Program-made: the position numbers and the translations under genes
Notes under the pieces: generated by a model
Told to the model about the DNA's origin: nothing
The model's database searches: none
The model's input: only the letters and a program-made list of their open reading frames with translations
In this document: piece after piece, positions 1 to 6,801 of the stretch
Layout of the letters: each line of letters begins with the position of its first letter
Position numbering within the stretch: the stretch's first letter is position 1
Origin: Bacillota bacterium
GTDB lineage: Bacteria > Bacillota > Limnochordia > Limnochordales > ZCTH02-B6
Reading direction: 5' to 3'
Assembly: GCA_017578085.1 (NCBI GenBank)
Contig: PKQR01000087.1
Span: forward strand, 1 to 9,478
Length of the DNA: 9,478 bases

Positions 1-2
1 CC

Positions 3-491
3 TTGGCCGTGCAAAACGCGGTGCCCTATCGCGACATGGGCGTCGCCACCAGCGCCGTGCAGTTTGCCCGCAGCGTGGGCAGCACCGTCGGCGTCGCGCT
101 CATGGGCACCATCCTGGGCACAAGCCTGCGGGATCAGCTGCCCCGCCACCTGCCCCCCGGCTTGGACGCGGCGCTCATCCTCCCGTCGGGCGGGCAGGGA
201 ACGGGCGACGTGGCCGCCTTGTTTGACCCGCGGCTTTTGGCCGCGCTGCCGCCTGAGGCTATCGACGGCATCCGGGCGGGGCTCGCTGCGGCGTACCAAC
301 CCCTTTTCCTCGCGGGGATTGTCTTTGTGGCCGTGAGCCTGCTGGCAACGCTCCTGTTGAAACCGCTGCCGCTGCAAACCAAGTCGCCTGTGGAGCGGGC
401 GCAGGAGGTCCATCTAGGACCAGACGCTACATCTCCCGGTGCTCAAGCTCCCGGGCTCGGCGCAGCACCCGCGCTCCGTAACGGCGATTGA
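3..491 (+). CDS. DHA2/EmrB-QacA-type MFS drug efflux transporter, C-terminal part (5' end outside window)
   Basis: This is the tail of a proton-driven major facilitator efflux pump in the inner membrane, probably of the 14-helix DHA2 group. The frame is open at the left edge, so the TTG at position 3 is an internal codon and not a start. Visible residues begin LAVQNAVPYRDMGVATSA and continue to FARSVGSTVGVALMGTILG, the pattern of the late helices in EmrB/QacA-like proteins (glycine-rich, with an R near the start of the helix). A polar, Pro/Gly-rich loop at about residues 43-95 follows, then a last hydrophobic helix at about residues 98-120 and a polar tail of about 40 residues. The TGA stop lies inside the 3' end of convergent dinB, with 65 nt shared. 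The substrate cannot be told from this part. Family assignment is fairly sure and subfamily likely. Confidence 0.85.
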   Translation: MAVQNAVPYRDMGVATSAVQFARSVGSTVGVALMGTILGTSLRDQLPRHLPPGLDAALILPSGGQGTGDVAALFDPRLLAALPPEAIDGIRAGLAAAYQPLFLAGIVFVAVSLLATLLLKPLPLQTKSPVERAQEVHLGPDATSPGAQAPGLGAAPALRNGD

Positions 492-1620
492 TGGCGTCCA
501 TCACCTGCGCCACTTTGTCCTCCCGCACTGGGAAAAGGGTCAGCTGCAAATCCGGCTCCAGGTGGGACACGTACACCCCCAGGAGCCGCAGGGGCCGCTT
601 GAGCTGAAAGGCGTCCAACAGGCGGCTGGCCTCGCGGTATATCCGCTCGTCGTCCTTGAACGGCGCCGGAAGCGTCCGGCTCTTGGTATGGGTGGCGAAG
701 TCAGGGTAGCGGATCTTGACGGTAACCGTGCGGGCCGTCATCTGCGCCCGGCGCAGCCGCACGCCCACTTCCGCGCTCAGGCGGGCTAGATGGGCCCGCA
801 GCTCGGGTCCTTCGGGGATGTCCACCGGAAACGTCGTTTCCCGGCCGATGGACTTGGCCTCCGACTCCGGCTCCACCGGTCGGTTGTCTCGCCCGCAGCA
901 GAGCTCATATACGTGCCGGCCCAGCTTCTCTCCCAGGAGCCGGCACAGCTCCGCCGCCGGGCGGCGCCGCACGTCGGCGATTGTCCGCATGCCGGCCCGG
1001 CGCAGGTGTGCGGCCGTGCGGGGGCCTACGCCCCAAACCGCCTCGACGGGCAGCGGCAACAGAAACCGGTCCAAGTCGGCCGCCGCCACCGCCACCAGGC
1101 CGTTGGGTTTCCCGCTGTCGGAAGCAAGCTTGGCCACAAACTTGTTGGGCGCGATGCCCACCGACGCCGTCAGCCCGGTGGCCGCGAAAATGCGCTCTTT
1201 GAGGGTGCGGCCCATGTGGAGCGGGTCGCGGTAGGGGTGCTCGGCGCCGGTCATGTCGAGAAACGCCTCATCGATGGACAAGGGCTCCACCACGGGGCTG
1301 AACTCGTCCAGCACGGCGCGGATTTGCCGGCTCACTTCCTGGTAGCGGGCCATGCGCGGCCGGACGAAAATGCCGTGGGGACAGAGCTCCACGGCCCGGC
1401 GGATGGGCATCGCGGAACGGACACCGAAGGCCCGCGCCTCATAGGAGCACGTCGACACCACGCCCCGGGGGCTGTCCCGGTCGCCCCCGACGATCAGGGG
1501 TTTCCCCCTGTATTCAGGGTTGTCCAGCGCCTCCACTTGGGCGAAGAAGGCGTCCATGTCCACGTGCACGATGGTGCGCTCACCGAAGGCAACTGCCCAC
1601 GCCGGCCGCGCGCTCGCCAC
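427..1620 (-). CDS. dinB: DNA polymerase IV (Y-family translesion polymerase)
   Basis: A 397-residue error-prone DNA polymerase that copies past damaged bases. All core parts are visible. The palm motif HVDMDAFFAQVE at about residues 19-30 carries metal ligand D21, with F26 next to it as the likely steric gate. The second catalytic motif SIDEAF holds D117 and E118. KLASDSGKPNGL lies at about 164-175. A helix-hairpin-helix thumb segment WGVGPRTAAHLRRAG lies at about 196-210. The little-finger domain follows. The sliding-clamp-binding peptide QLTLF is at residues 359-363, followed by a conserved-looking tail. The start is GTG with a GGAGG about 11 nt upstream. The gene lies 61 nt downstream of the glycosidase in the same direction, with only a short 5-bp hairpin (1642-1646 with 1655-1659, no T-run) between them, so read-through from the sugar operon is possible. 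Its last 21 codons overlap the convergent transporter gene. Confidence 0.97.
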   Translation of the reverse strand: MASARPAWAVAFGERTIVHVDMDAFFAQVEALDNPEYRGKPLIVGGDRDSPRGVVSTCSYEARAFGVRSAMPIRRAVELCPHGIFVRPRMARYQEVSRQIRAVLDEFSPVVEPLSIDEAFLDMTGAEHPYRDPLHMGRTLKERIFAATGLTASVGIAPNKFVAKLASDSGKPNGLVAVAAADLDRFLLPLPVEAVWGVGPRTAAHLRRAGMRTIADVRRRPAAELCRLLGEKLGRHVYELCCGRDNRPVEPESEAKSIGRETTFPVDIPEGPELRAHLARLSAEVGVRLRRAQMTARTVTVKIRYPDFATHTKSRTLPAPFKDDERIYREASRLLDAFQLKRPLRLLGVYVSHLEPDLQLTLFPVREDKVAQVMDAINRRYGARVLRRARELEHREM

Positions 1621-1681
1621 CGCCCGCTCAACCTCCGCCGCGGCCCCTTCTCTAGGGCCCGCCTACGTCGCGACAGGCCAT

Positions 1682-3166
1682 CTACCCCACGAGCCGCTCG
1701 GGGTCCACTTCCAGCCCGTTTTCCCCGCAGACCGCCGAGTACCAGCGGCCGCTGTCCTTAATGATCCGCTCCTGGGTCGTGAAGTTAACGTACACGAGCC
1801 CAAAGCGGCAGCTGTAGCCCCGGGTCCATTCGAAGTTGTCCATGAGCGACCAGGCCCAGTACCCCTCCACCGGGATCCCGTCCTGGATGGCCCGCCAAAC
1901 GTAGTACAGGTGCGCGGCGATGTAGTCCCGCCGCTCCACGTCCCGTACACGAGGACCCCGCTTCTGGGTACCCGGCGCCGGCGGCCGGTCCGCGTCAGCC
2001 TTTGGAGCCGCAGCCTCCGGCTCCAACACATCCGGATACGCCGCACCGTTTTCAGTGATGAAGAAGGCGATGGACCCCTCGGCCGGCTGCGCCGCTGGAC
2101 TCGCGAGGTACGTGTCCCGCACCCAGGCCAGCACCTCATGCAACCCTTGGGGGTACACTTCCCATCCCAGCTCGGTCACGGGCCGGCCCGGCGGCACCTC
2201 AACCCGGTAGCCGAAAATAGGCTGCGACGGGTCGTGGGCGACGGTGTGGCGCCGGTAGTAGTTGAGCCCGAATATGTCGATGGGCCGGGAGATGAGGGCC
2301 ATGTCCTCATCTTTCACCGGCGGCTCCACGCCCTGTCCCTTGTACCATTCCAGGCCTTCCTGCGGGTACCTACCGGCTAAGACGGGTTCGACAAACCAGC
2401 GGGCCTCCAAGGTACGCGCCCGCTCCATCGCCTCCCAGTCCGCTTCACGGTCGGACGCCGGCGCGTAGGCATGGATGTCCAGCGCCAGCCCAATGCGCGC
2501 CGGCCCCTGGCCGCGGCTGGTCTTGCGCATGCCCAGATCGTCAAAGGCTTCCACCGCCAGGCCGTGGGCCAGGAGCAAATGGTGCGCGGCCCGCAGCGCC
2601 GCGTTCAAGTCCTTGAGGCCCGGCGCATGCATTCCTAAGGCATGTCCCAGCACCGCGGCCACGTAGGGCTCGTTGACCGTCAACCACAAGTCCACCCGGT
2701 CCCCTAAGCGCTCAAACAGAAACGCGGCGTAGTCCCGGAACCGGTAGGCGGTGTCGCGGTTGGTCCAGCCGCCCCGCTCCTGGAGGGCCGCCGGGAGGTC
2801 CCAGTGGTATAACGTCACCAGCGGCCGGATGCCCGCTGCCAGCAGCGCATCCACCAGGCGCTCGTAAAAGGCGAGCCCGGCCTTGTTGGGCTGCCCCTTG
2901 CCGATTGGGAAAATCCGCGGCCAGGCCACCGAAAAGCGGTAAGAGTTGAGTTCCAGCCGCCGCATCAGTTCGATGTCGTCACGCCAGCGATGGTAATGAT
3001 CGCACGCGATGTCGCCCGTATCGCCGTTGTCGACGCGCCCGGGCTCCCGGCAAAAGCGGTCCCAGATGGATTCCCCGCGGCCGTCTTCGGCCACGGCTCC
3101 TTCGATTTGATACGCGGACGTCGCGGCTCCCCAGAGGAACCTTGCGGGAAAGCGGAACTCGCTCAT
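1682..3166 (-). CDS. Glycoside hydrolase family 1 beta-glucosidase (beta-glycosidase)
   Basis: A 494-residue cytoplasmic retaining beta-glycosidase that would hydrolyse imported beta-linked di- or oligosaccharides such as cellobiose. The GH1 fold is clear from the N-terminal FPARFLWGAATSAYQIEGA (Q20 binds the glycone) and H121-W122 in TLYHWDLP. The acid/base is E166 in TVNEP and the nucleophile is E372 in ITENG. The distal signature GYWAWSLMDNFEW at about 435-447 includes E446, which usually contacts the glycone O4/O6. No signal peptide is present. The ATG is preceded by AGGAGG with a 5-nt spacer. The protein is about 45 residues longer than typical bacterial GH1 enzymes. Most of the excess is a Pro/Ala/charged insertion at about 381-407, directly after the nucleophile strand. 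It is the last sugar gene of the cluster, 143 nt after the binding protein. GH1 membership is certain. Activity on glucosides, galactosides or fucosides, or a phospho-glycosidase role, cannot be told from sequence alone, though the ABC (not PTS) context argues against phospho-sugars. Confidence 0.95.
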   Translation of the reverse strand: MSEFRFPARFLWGAATSAYQIEGAVAEDGRGESIWDRFCREPGRVDNGDTGDIACDHYHRWRDDIELMRRLELNSYRFSVAWPRIFPIGKGQPNKAGLAFYERLVDALLAAGIRPLVTLYHWDLPAALQERGGWTNRDTAYRFRDYAAFLFERLGDRVDLWLTVNEPYVAAVLGHALGMHAPGLKDLNAALRAAHHLLLAHGLAVEAFDDLGMRKTSRGQGPARIGLALDIHAYAPASDREADWEAMERARTLEARWFVEPVLAGRYPQEGLEWYKGQGVEPPVKDEDMALISRPIDIFGLNYYRRHTVAHDPSQPIFGYRVEVPPGRPVTELGWEVYPQGLHEVLAWVRDTYLASPAAQPAEGSIAFFITENGAAYPDVLEPEAAAPKADADRPPAPGTQKRGPRVRDVERRDYIAAHLYYVWRAIQDGIPVEGYWAWSLMDNFEWTRGYSCRFGLVYVNFTTQERIIKDSGRWYSAVCGENGLEVDPERLVG

Positions 3167-3196
3167 GGTCGCCTCCTGCGTTGCGGGCGGCGCCGG

Positions 3197-3247
3197 GGGG
3201 CGGCCGGGGATAGTCTACGCCGGGCAAGAGCCCGTCCCGGCCGCCCC
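3197..3247 (-). other. Intercistronic stem-loop between binding-protein and glycosidase genes
   Basis: A perfect 12-bp inverted repeat (3197-3208 with 3236-3247, GGGGCGGCCGGG and its complement) encloses a second perfect 5-bp hairpin (3221-3225 with 3230-3234, 4-nt loop). It lies inside the 143-nt gap between the binding-protein stop and the glycosidase start. No T-run follows in the direction of transcription, so it is not a textbook intrinsic terminator. A role in partial termination, or in protecting the 3' end of an abundant binding-protein transcript, is an inference based on such elements in other sugar ABC operons. Confidence 0.6.
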
Positions 3248-3309
3248 GCACTCGGCGCAGCGGGTGTAGATCGCCAGCGTCTTGCTGTTACTGGGCAAGG
3301 CCCGGGTGA

Positions 3310-4587
3310 TCAACGCTCGCGAGCCAACGCCTCGTCGACCCGCTGGGCGGCCCGGTTGAGGAACGCCTTCACGCCGCCTTGCCGCTCCAGGCTGCCCTCC
3401 ACGTAGGCCGTCAAGATGTTGCGGAACTCAGCCACGATCGCGTTCTCGATGTCGCCCCACACGCCCAAAGGCGGATAGGCCGTTGCGTAGCTCAGGCCCC
3501 GCCGGAACACTTGCCAGACCCCGGTTTCGTAGTAGGGATCGTTGAAAGCGTCAATCTTGGCCGGCAGCATCTTGGACAAGTCCCGGGTGTAGCTTACGAG
3601 ATTCTCGTGCCGCAGCAGGAACCGGATCCACTCCTCGGCCGCCGCCTGGTTGGGGCTCGCGCCCAGGATCACGAGGTTGCTCCCGCCCGAAAAGGCCGCC
3701 CGTCCGGCGGGCCCGGCCGGCGGCTCCACGACCCCGTAGTTGAGGCTCGGGTTCTCGACCTCAATGTCGGCGATGTTCCACGGCCCCATGAAGGCCATGG
3801 CGACGTTGCCGTTGATGAAGGCCGCGTCCGCCTGGGGCTGGTTGTACTCGGCGGTCGCCTTGGAAGCGAGTCCCAACCGCACCAGGTCCACGTAGTACTC
3901 CATGGCCTGGACGCCTTCGGGTCCATTGAACGTGGCCCGCCGGGCCTGGGCGTCCACCAGGTCCCCGCCGTAGGCCCAGAGAATGATGGCCCAGTTGTGG
4001 ATCAGGTCCCACGCGTTGGTGCCGGCGATGGCGACGGCGCTGCCCTCGCCAAAGACCTCGGTGATGCGCTTGCCGACCTGGACCAGCTCCTCATAGGTCT
4101 GCGGCGGCTCCACGCCCGCGGCCGCGAACATGTCCTTATTGTAGAACAGGGCGCGGGTTTCCGCGAACCACGGCACGCCGTAGTGCTTACCCTTGTAGGT
4201 GGTGGAGATCAGGTTTGCCTCCATGAAGGCGTCGGCGCCGCCGAACTTGTCGATGTCGATCTCGGCCACCGCGCCGGTCGCAGCAAACTGGGGATTCCAG
4301 GTGGTGCCAGCCTGGAACACGTCCACGCCTTCACCGGTGATCAGGGCCGTGGAGATGCGGGACCAGGCCTGATCCCAGCCGATAACCTCGTAGCGGACCC
4401 GGATGCCGGTTTCCCGGTAAAACTCCTCCACCTTCTGGTCGAGCCACGGGACATGGATCACGTCCGCCGCATTGGGCATGACCCAGAAAGTGATCTCGGT
4501 GCCCTGGGCCATGGCGGCCCCGGCTCCCAGCGCCAGCACGAGTGCAGCCGTCGCGGCGACGGCCGCCCAGCGGGATGCGCTCCGCAC
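3310..4587 (-). CDS. ABC transporter extracellular sugar-binding protein (SBP family 1)
   Basis: The substrate-capturing subunit of the carbohydrate ABC importer, 425 residues from the chosen start. A signal peptide covers residues 1-27: positive start MRSASR, an alanine/leucine-rich core and a cleavage site AMA before QG. The mature part shows family-1 features: a strand-rich N-terminus (TEITFWVM), YGVPWFAETRALFYNKDMF at about 136-154 followed by AGVEPPQTYEEL, and the hallmark FINGNVAMAFMGPW at about 257-270. I chose GTG at 4587 because AAGGAGG sits 8 nt upstream and gives a compact signal peptide. An ATG at 4626 with AGGGAG 7 nt upstream, or a GTG at 4644, would only add a charged N-terminal extension. 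There is no lipobox cysteine, so the protein is predicted to be free and not lipid-anchored. It lies 252 nt after malG. The substrate is probably a beta-glucoside or other oligosaccharide, by context only. Confidence 0.93.
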   Translation of the reverse strand: MRSASRWAAVAATAALVLALGAGAAMAQGTEITFWVMPNAADVIHVPWLDQKVEEFYRETGIRVRYEVIGWDQAWSRISTALITGEGVDVFQAGTTWNPQFAATGAVAEIDIDKFGGADAFMEANLISTTYKGKHYGVPWFAETRALFYNKDMFAAAGVEPPQTYEELVQVGKRITEVFGEGSAVAIAGTNAWDLIHNWAIILWAYGGDLVDAQARRATFNGPEGVQAMEYYVDLVRLGLASKATAEYNQPQADAAFINGNVAMAFMGPWNIADIEVENPSLNYGVVEPPAGPAGRAAFSGGSNLVILGASPNQAAAEEWIRFLLRHENLVSYTRDLSKMLPAKIDAFNDPYYETGVWQVFRRGLSYATAYPPLGVWGDIENAIVAEFRNILTAYVEGSLERQGGVKAFLNRAAQRVDEALARER

Positions 4588-4839
4588 ATCAATTCCCTCC
4601 TTCTCCCTGTTTGTCCTTCGGTCCATGCTCTGCTCCCTGCCCACCTATCTCCACCAACGCGTCCATCGTCGCGCCCACCGGGCAGCGGCACTTGGCTCCC
4701 TCCATGAGCAGGGTTGCCCCCTTCCCCACGGCGCCCGCGAGCCGGGCAGGCGACGCAGCGCCTTACGCCGCCGCCTTCGGCATCCCTCCTTTCGATTGTC
4801 TCAGGTCGCCACCGGAAACCTGCGTGGCTGGCGGGCCCT
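4588..4839 (-). other. Long malG to binding-protein spacer with several predicted hairpins
   Basis: This 252-nt gap is unusual for a compact ABC operon. Read on the - strand it holds a 7-bp stem containing one G-U pair (4769-4775 with 4749-4755) stacked on a 3-bp stem (4766-4768 with 4758-4760). A perfect 5-bp hairpin GCCCG/CGGGC follows (4743-4747 with 4733-4737, 5-nt loop), then a 4-bp hairpin GCTC/GAGC (4706-4709 with 4695-4698) whose loop contains GGAGG. An AAAGGAGGG run at about 4785-4793 is followed at once by ATG and a stop after six codons. No run of T follows any hairpin, no convincing -35/-10 pair is visible, and I do not recognise a known riboswitch class. The spacer may set binding-protein expression apart from permease expression. 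Confidence 0.45.
4596..4602 (-). promoter_or_regulatory. Ribosome binding site deciding the GTG start of the binding protein
   Basis: AAGGAGG lies 8 nt upstream of the GTG at 4587. This near-perfect Shine-Dalgarno match at ideal spacing is the main reason for preferring this start over the in-frame ATG at 4626 and GTG at 4644. An out-of-frame ATG overlaps the GTG (ATGTG) and should not be mistaken for the start. Confidence 0.7.
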
Positions 4840-5748
4840 TCAGCCTTTGACGGCCCCCGAGACGAGCCCGGAGATGACGTAGCGCTGCAGGAAGCTGAAC
4901 AGCACGAGCACCGGCACGGACACGATGATGGACGCGGCCATCATCATCGTCCAGCGGGCCTCGTGGGCGGTGATGTACTCAAGCAATCCCACGGCCACAG
5001 TCCGTGTGCTGGTCCCCGTCAGGACCGAGGCGAACAGCACCTCGTTCCAGCCCATGATGAAGCAGTAGATGGCCACCGACACGATGCCCGGCCGGGCCAA
5101 GGGCAAGAGCACCGAAAACAGGATCCGCAGCCGGCTGGCCCCATCGATCTGGGCCTGCTCGTCCAGCTCCACCGGGATTGAGTCCAGGAAACTGCGCAGC
5201 ATGACGATGGAGAACGGCAAGGCAAACGACGTGTAGGTGATGATCATCCCCACGTACGTGTCCCGCAGCTGGATGCCAAACTGGTTGCGCAGCCACGTGA
5301 AGAGGATGAAGTACGGGATGAGGAACAGGATGCCGGGCAGCATCTGGGTGGAGAGCACCGAGACCACGTACGCGTTGCGCCCCGGAAACGCCCAACGGCT
5401 CAAGGCGTAGGCGGCCAGCAAGGCCAAAGTGGTGGCCAGCACCATCGTGCCGGTGCTGATGATGAGGCTGTTTCTCAGGTAGTCCAGGATGCGGACGGTG
5501 CGGTTGACGTTGCGGTAGTTGTCCAGGGTAGGCTCCCTCGGGATCCACGACGGTTCCTGCCCGGGGCGGGTGACGTCGGCCGCCTGCAGCTCGACGCTGG
5601 ACTTGAAAGACCCAGAAACCATCCACCCGTAAGGCACCAGCACTACCGTCAAGACGGCCGCCAAAGCCAGGCCAAACCATATCCAGCCCACGATGTTCCG
5701 CTTGCCGCTCCGTCCCGGAGGACGCCGTTCCAATACCGCGGTCGGCAC
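4840..5748 (-). CDS. Sugar ABC transporter permease, MalG type
   Basis: One of the two membrane subunits of the importer, 302 residues. Six hydrophobic segments can be placed at about 20-46, 97-119, 127-152, 165-187, 220-245 and 267-287. The EAA loop that docks on the ATPase, here ELDEQAQIDGASRLRI, lies at about 194-209 and leads into LLPLARPG. The C-terminus QRYVISGLVSGAVKG matches the MalG-type ending typical of the CUT1 family. The GTG start follows the TAG stop of malF with no gap; the ribosome binding site (AAGGGGGC) lies inside the end of malF, so translation is probably coupled. It pairs with the MalF-type subunit. No ATPase gene is present in the window. Confidence 0.95.
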   Translation of the reverse strand: MPTAVLERRPPGRSGKRNIVGWIWFGLALAAVLTVVLVPYGWMVSGSFKSSVELQAADVTRPGQEPSWIPREPTLDNYRNVNRTVRILDYLRNSLIISTGTMVLATTLALLAAYALSRWAFPGRNAYVVSVLSTQMLPGILFLIPYFILFTWLRNQFGIQLRDTYVGMIITYTSFALPFSIVMLRSFLDSIPVELDEQAQIDGASRLRILFSVLLPLARPGIVSVAIYCFIMGWNEVLFASVLTGTSTRTVAVGLLEYITAHEARWTMMMAASIIVSVPVLVLFSFLQRYVISGLVSGAVKG

Positions 5749-6801
5749 CTACGCCTGCCCCCTTTCCGCGGCCCGAAGCGCCCGCAGGTAAACCATGGTC
5801 AGCACCAGCATGACGCCCATGAGCACCACCGACATGGCCGACCCGACGCCGAAGTTGAAGGTGTTGAAGGTTTCCCGGAGGATAAGCGTGGACGGCACGT
5901 CGGCGGCCGGGCCGGGGTCTTTGCCCAGCATCACGTAAAACTGGTTGAAAGCGTTGTAGTTCCACAAGATGGAAACCAAAATCAGTATACGGGTCACCGG
6001 CGCCAGCATGGGCAGCGTGATGTACCGGAACCGCTGCCACCGGGACGCCCCGTCGATCATGGCCGACTCGTACAGCTCCCGCGGGATGGTCTGCAGGCCC
6101 GCCTGGAGCACCAGGGCGGCAAAGGGCCACCCCTTCCAGATGGCGGCCAGCATCACAGCGTATATCGCGTTGCTGCCCACGAGCCAAATGACGGGCTCGT
6201 CGATGATGCCCAGCTTCATGAGCCACATGTTGACGAGGCCGATGCGGGCTTGGAAAATGAAACGCCAGACGCTGTAGGCCACCGAGTCGGGGGTGATGTA
6301 CGGCAAGAGGATGATGCCCCGCACGAGGGTGCGCCCCGGAAACTCCCGGTTGAGCAGGAGTGCGACGGCCATGCCGATGACGTACCCGGCGGTGATCGTG
6401 ACCGCGCCGAAGAAGGACACGTTCCACAAGGCCCGCCAAAACCGGCCGCCGAGGAAGCCGCCCGGGTCAAGCCCCTGGACGAAGTTGGCGAACCCGACCC
6501 ACGGCGCGTCGTACCAGCGGCTCACGGTAAACAAATTGATGTCCTTGAAGGCGACCAGGATCCCGCCGGCCATGGGGATGTAGTGGACCAACAGCATGGC
6601 GGAGACTGCGGGCAGGATGAACAAGTACGCGGGTCCGGTGCGGATGAGGAATCGCCTGAACTTGTAGAGCGCGCCGCGCGTCTGGAACGCGGCCTGTGGT
6701 TGTGCGGTGCCTTGCGCTTGTGCGGTTGTAGCCGGCGGGGCGCCCAGCGGCCCTGTTCGCTTGCTTGCGACCCCGGGACGAGCCGAACCATCAGGCGGCA
6801 T
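5749..6801 (-). CDS. Sugar ABC transporter permease, MalF/UgpA type
   Basis: Second membrane subunit of the importer, 350 residues. A polar N-terminal stretch of about 45 residues, rich in Ala/Pro/Gln/Gly, precedes the first helix (about 57-78, AYLFILPAVSAMLLVHYIPM). Further hydrophobic segments lie at about 127-150, 161-183, 212-232, 268-287 and 320-340. The EAA loop ELYESAMIDGASRWQRF at about 242-258 is followed by ITLPMLAP. NREFPGRTLVRGIILLPYITP at about 151-171 is the usual MalF/UgpA region before the third helix. The ATG start follows the TAA stop of the repressor with no gap, and a GAGGGGG run lies 11 nt upstream. The tight coupling of a regulator to a permease is notable. Confidence 0.95.
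   Translation of the reverse strand: MPPDGSARPGVASKRTGPLGAPPATTAQAQGTAQPQAAFQTRGALYKFRRFLIRTGPAYLFILPAVSAMLLVHYIPMAGGILVAFKDINLFTVSRWYDAPWVGFANFVQGLDPGGFLGGRFWRALWNVSFFGAVTITAGYVIGMAVALLLNREFPGRTLVRGIILLPYITPDSVAYSVWRFIFQARIGLVNMWLMKLGIIDEPVIWLVGSNAIYAVMLAAIWKGWPFAALVLQAGLQTIPRELYESAMIDGASRWQRFRYITLPMLAPVTRILILVSILWNYNAFNQFYVMLGKDPGPAADVPSTLILRETFNTFNFGVGSAMSVVLMGVMLVLTMVYLRALRAAERGQA

Noticed and set aside
1642..1659. Terminator between glycosidase and dinB
   Set aside because: Only a 5-bp GGCCC/GGGCC stem with an 8-nt loop and no T-run; too weak to call.
790..1761. 323-codon open frame on the + strand opposite dinB
   Set aside because: Shadow of dinB, whose catalytic and clamp-binding motifs are all intact on the other strand.
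3379..4707. 442-codon open frame on the + strand opposite the binding-protein gene
   Set aside because: It is antisense to a clear binding protein with signal peptide and family motifs; its own reading is rich in Gly/His/Pro/Val with no recognisable domain, as expected for a shadow frame in GC-rich DNA.
4588..4839. A known riboswitch (SAM, lysine, TPP, cobalamin or c-di-GMP) upstream of the binding protein
   Set aside because: Short fragments such as GCCGAAGG and GGCAACCC recall conserved pieces of lysine and SAM riboswitches, but the other conserved parts and their order are missing, so I do not call one.
4979..6439. 486-codon open frame on the - strand spanning the malF-malG junction
   Set aside because: It is out of frame with both permeases, has a His/Gly/Arg/Pro-rich composition and no membrane segments or motifs; both real permeases have full EAA loops.
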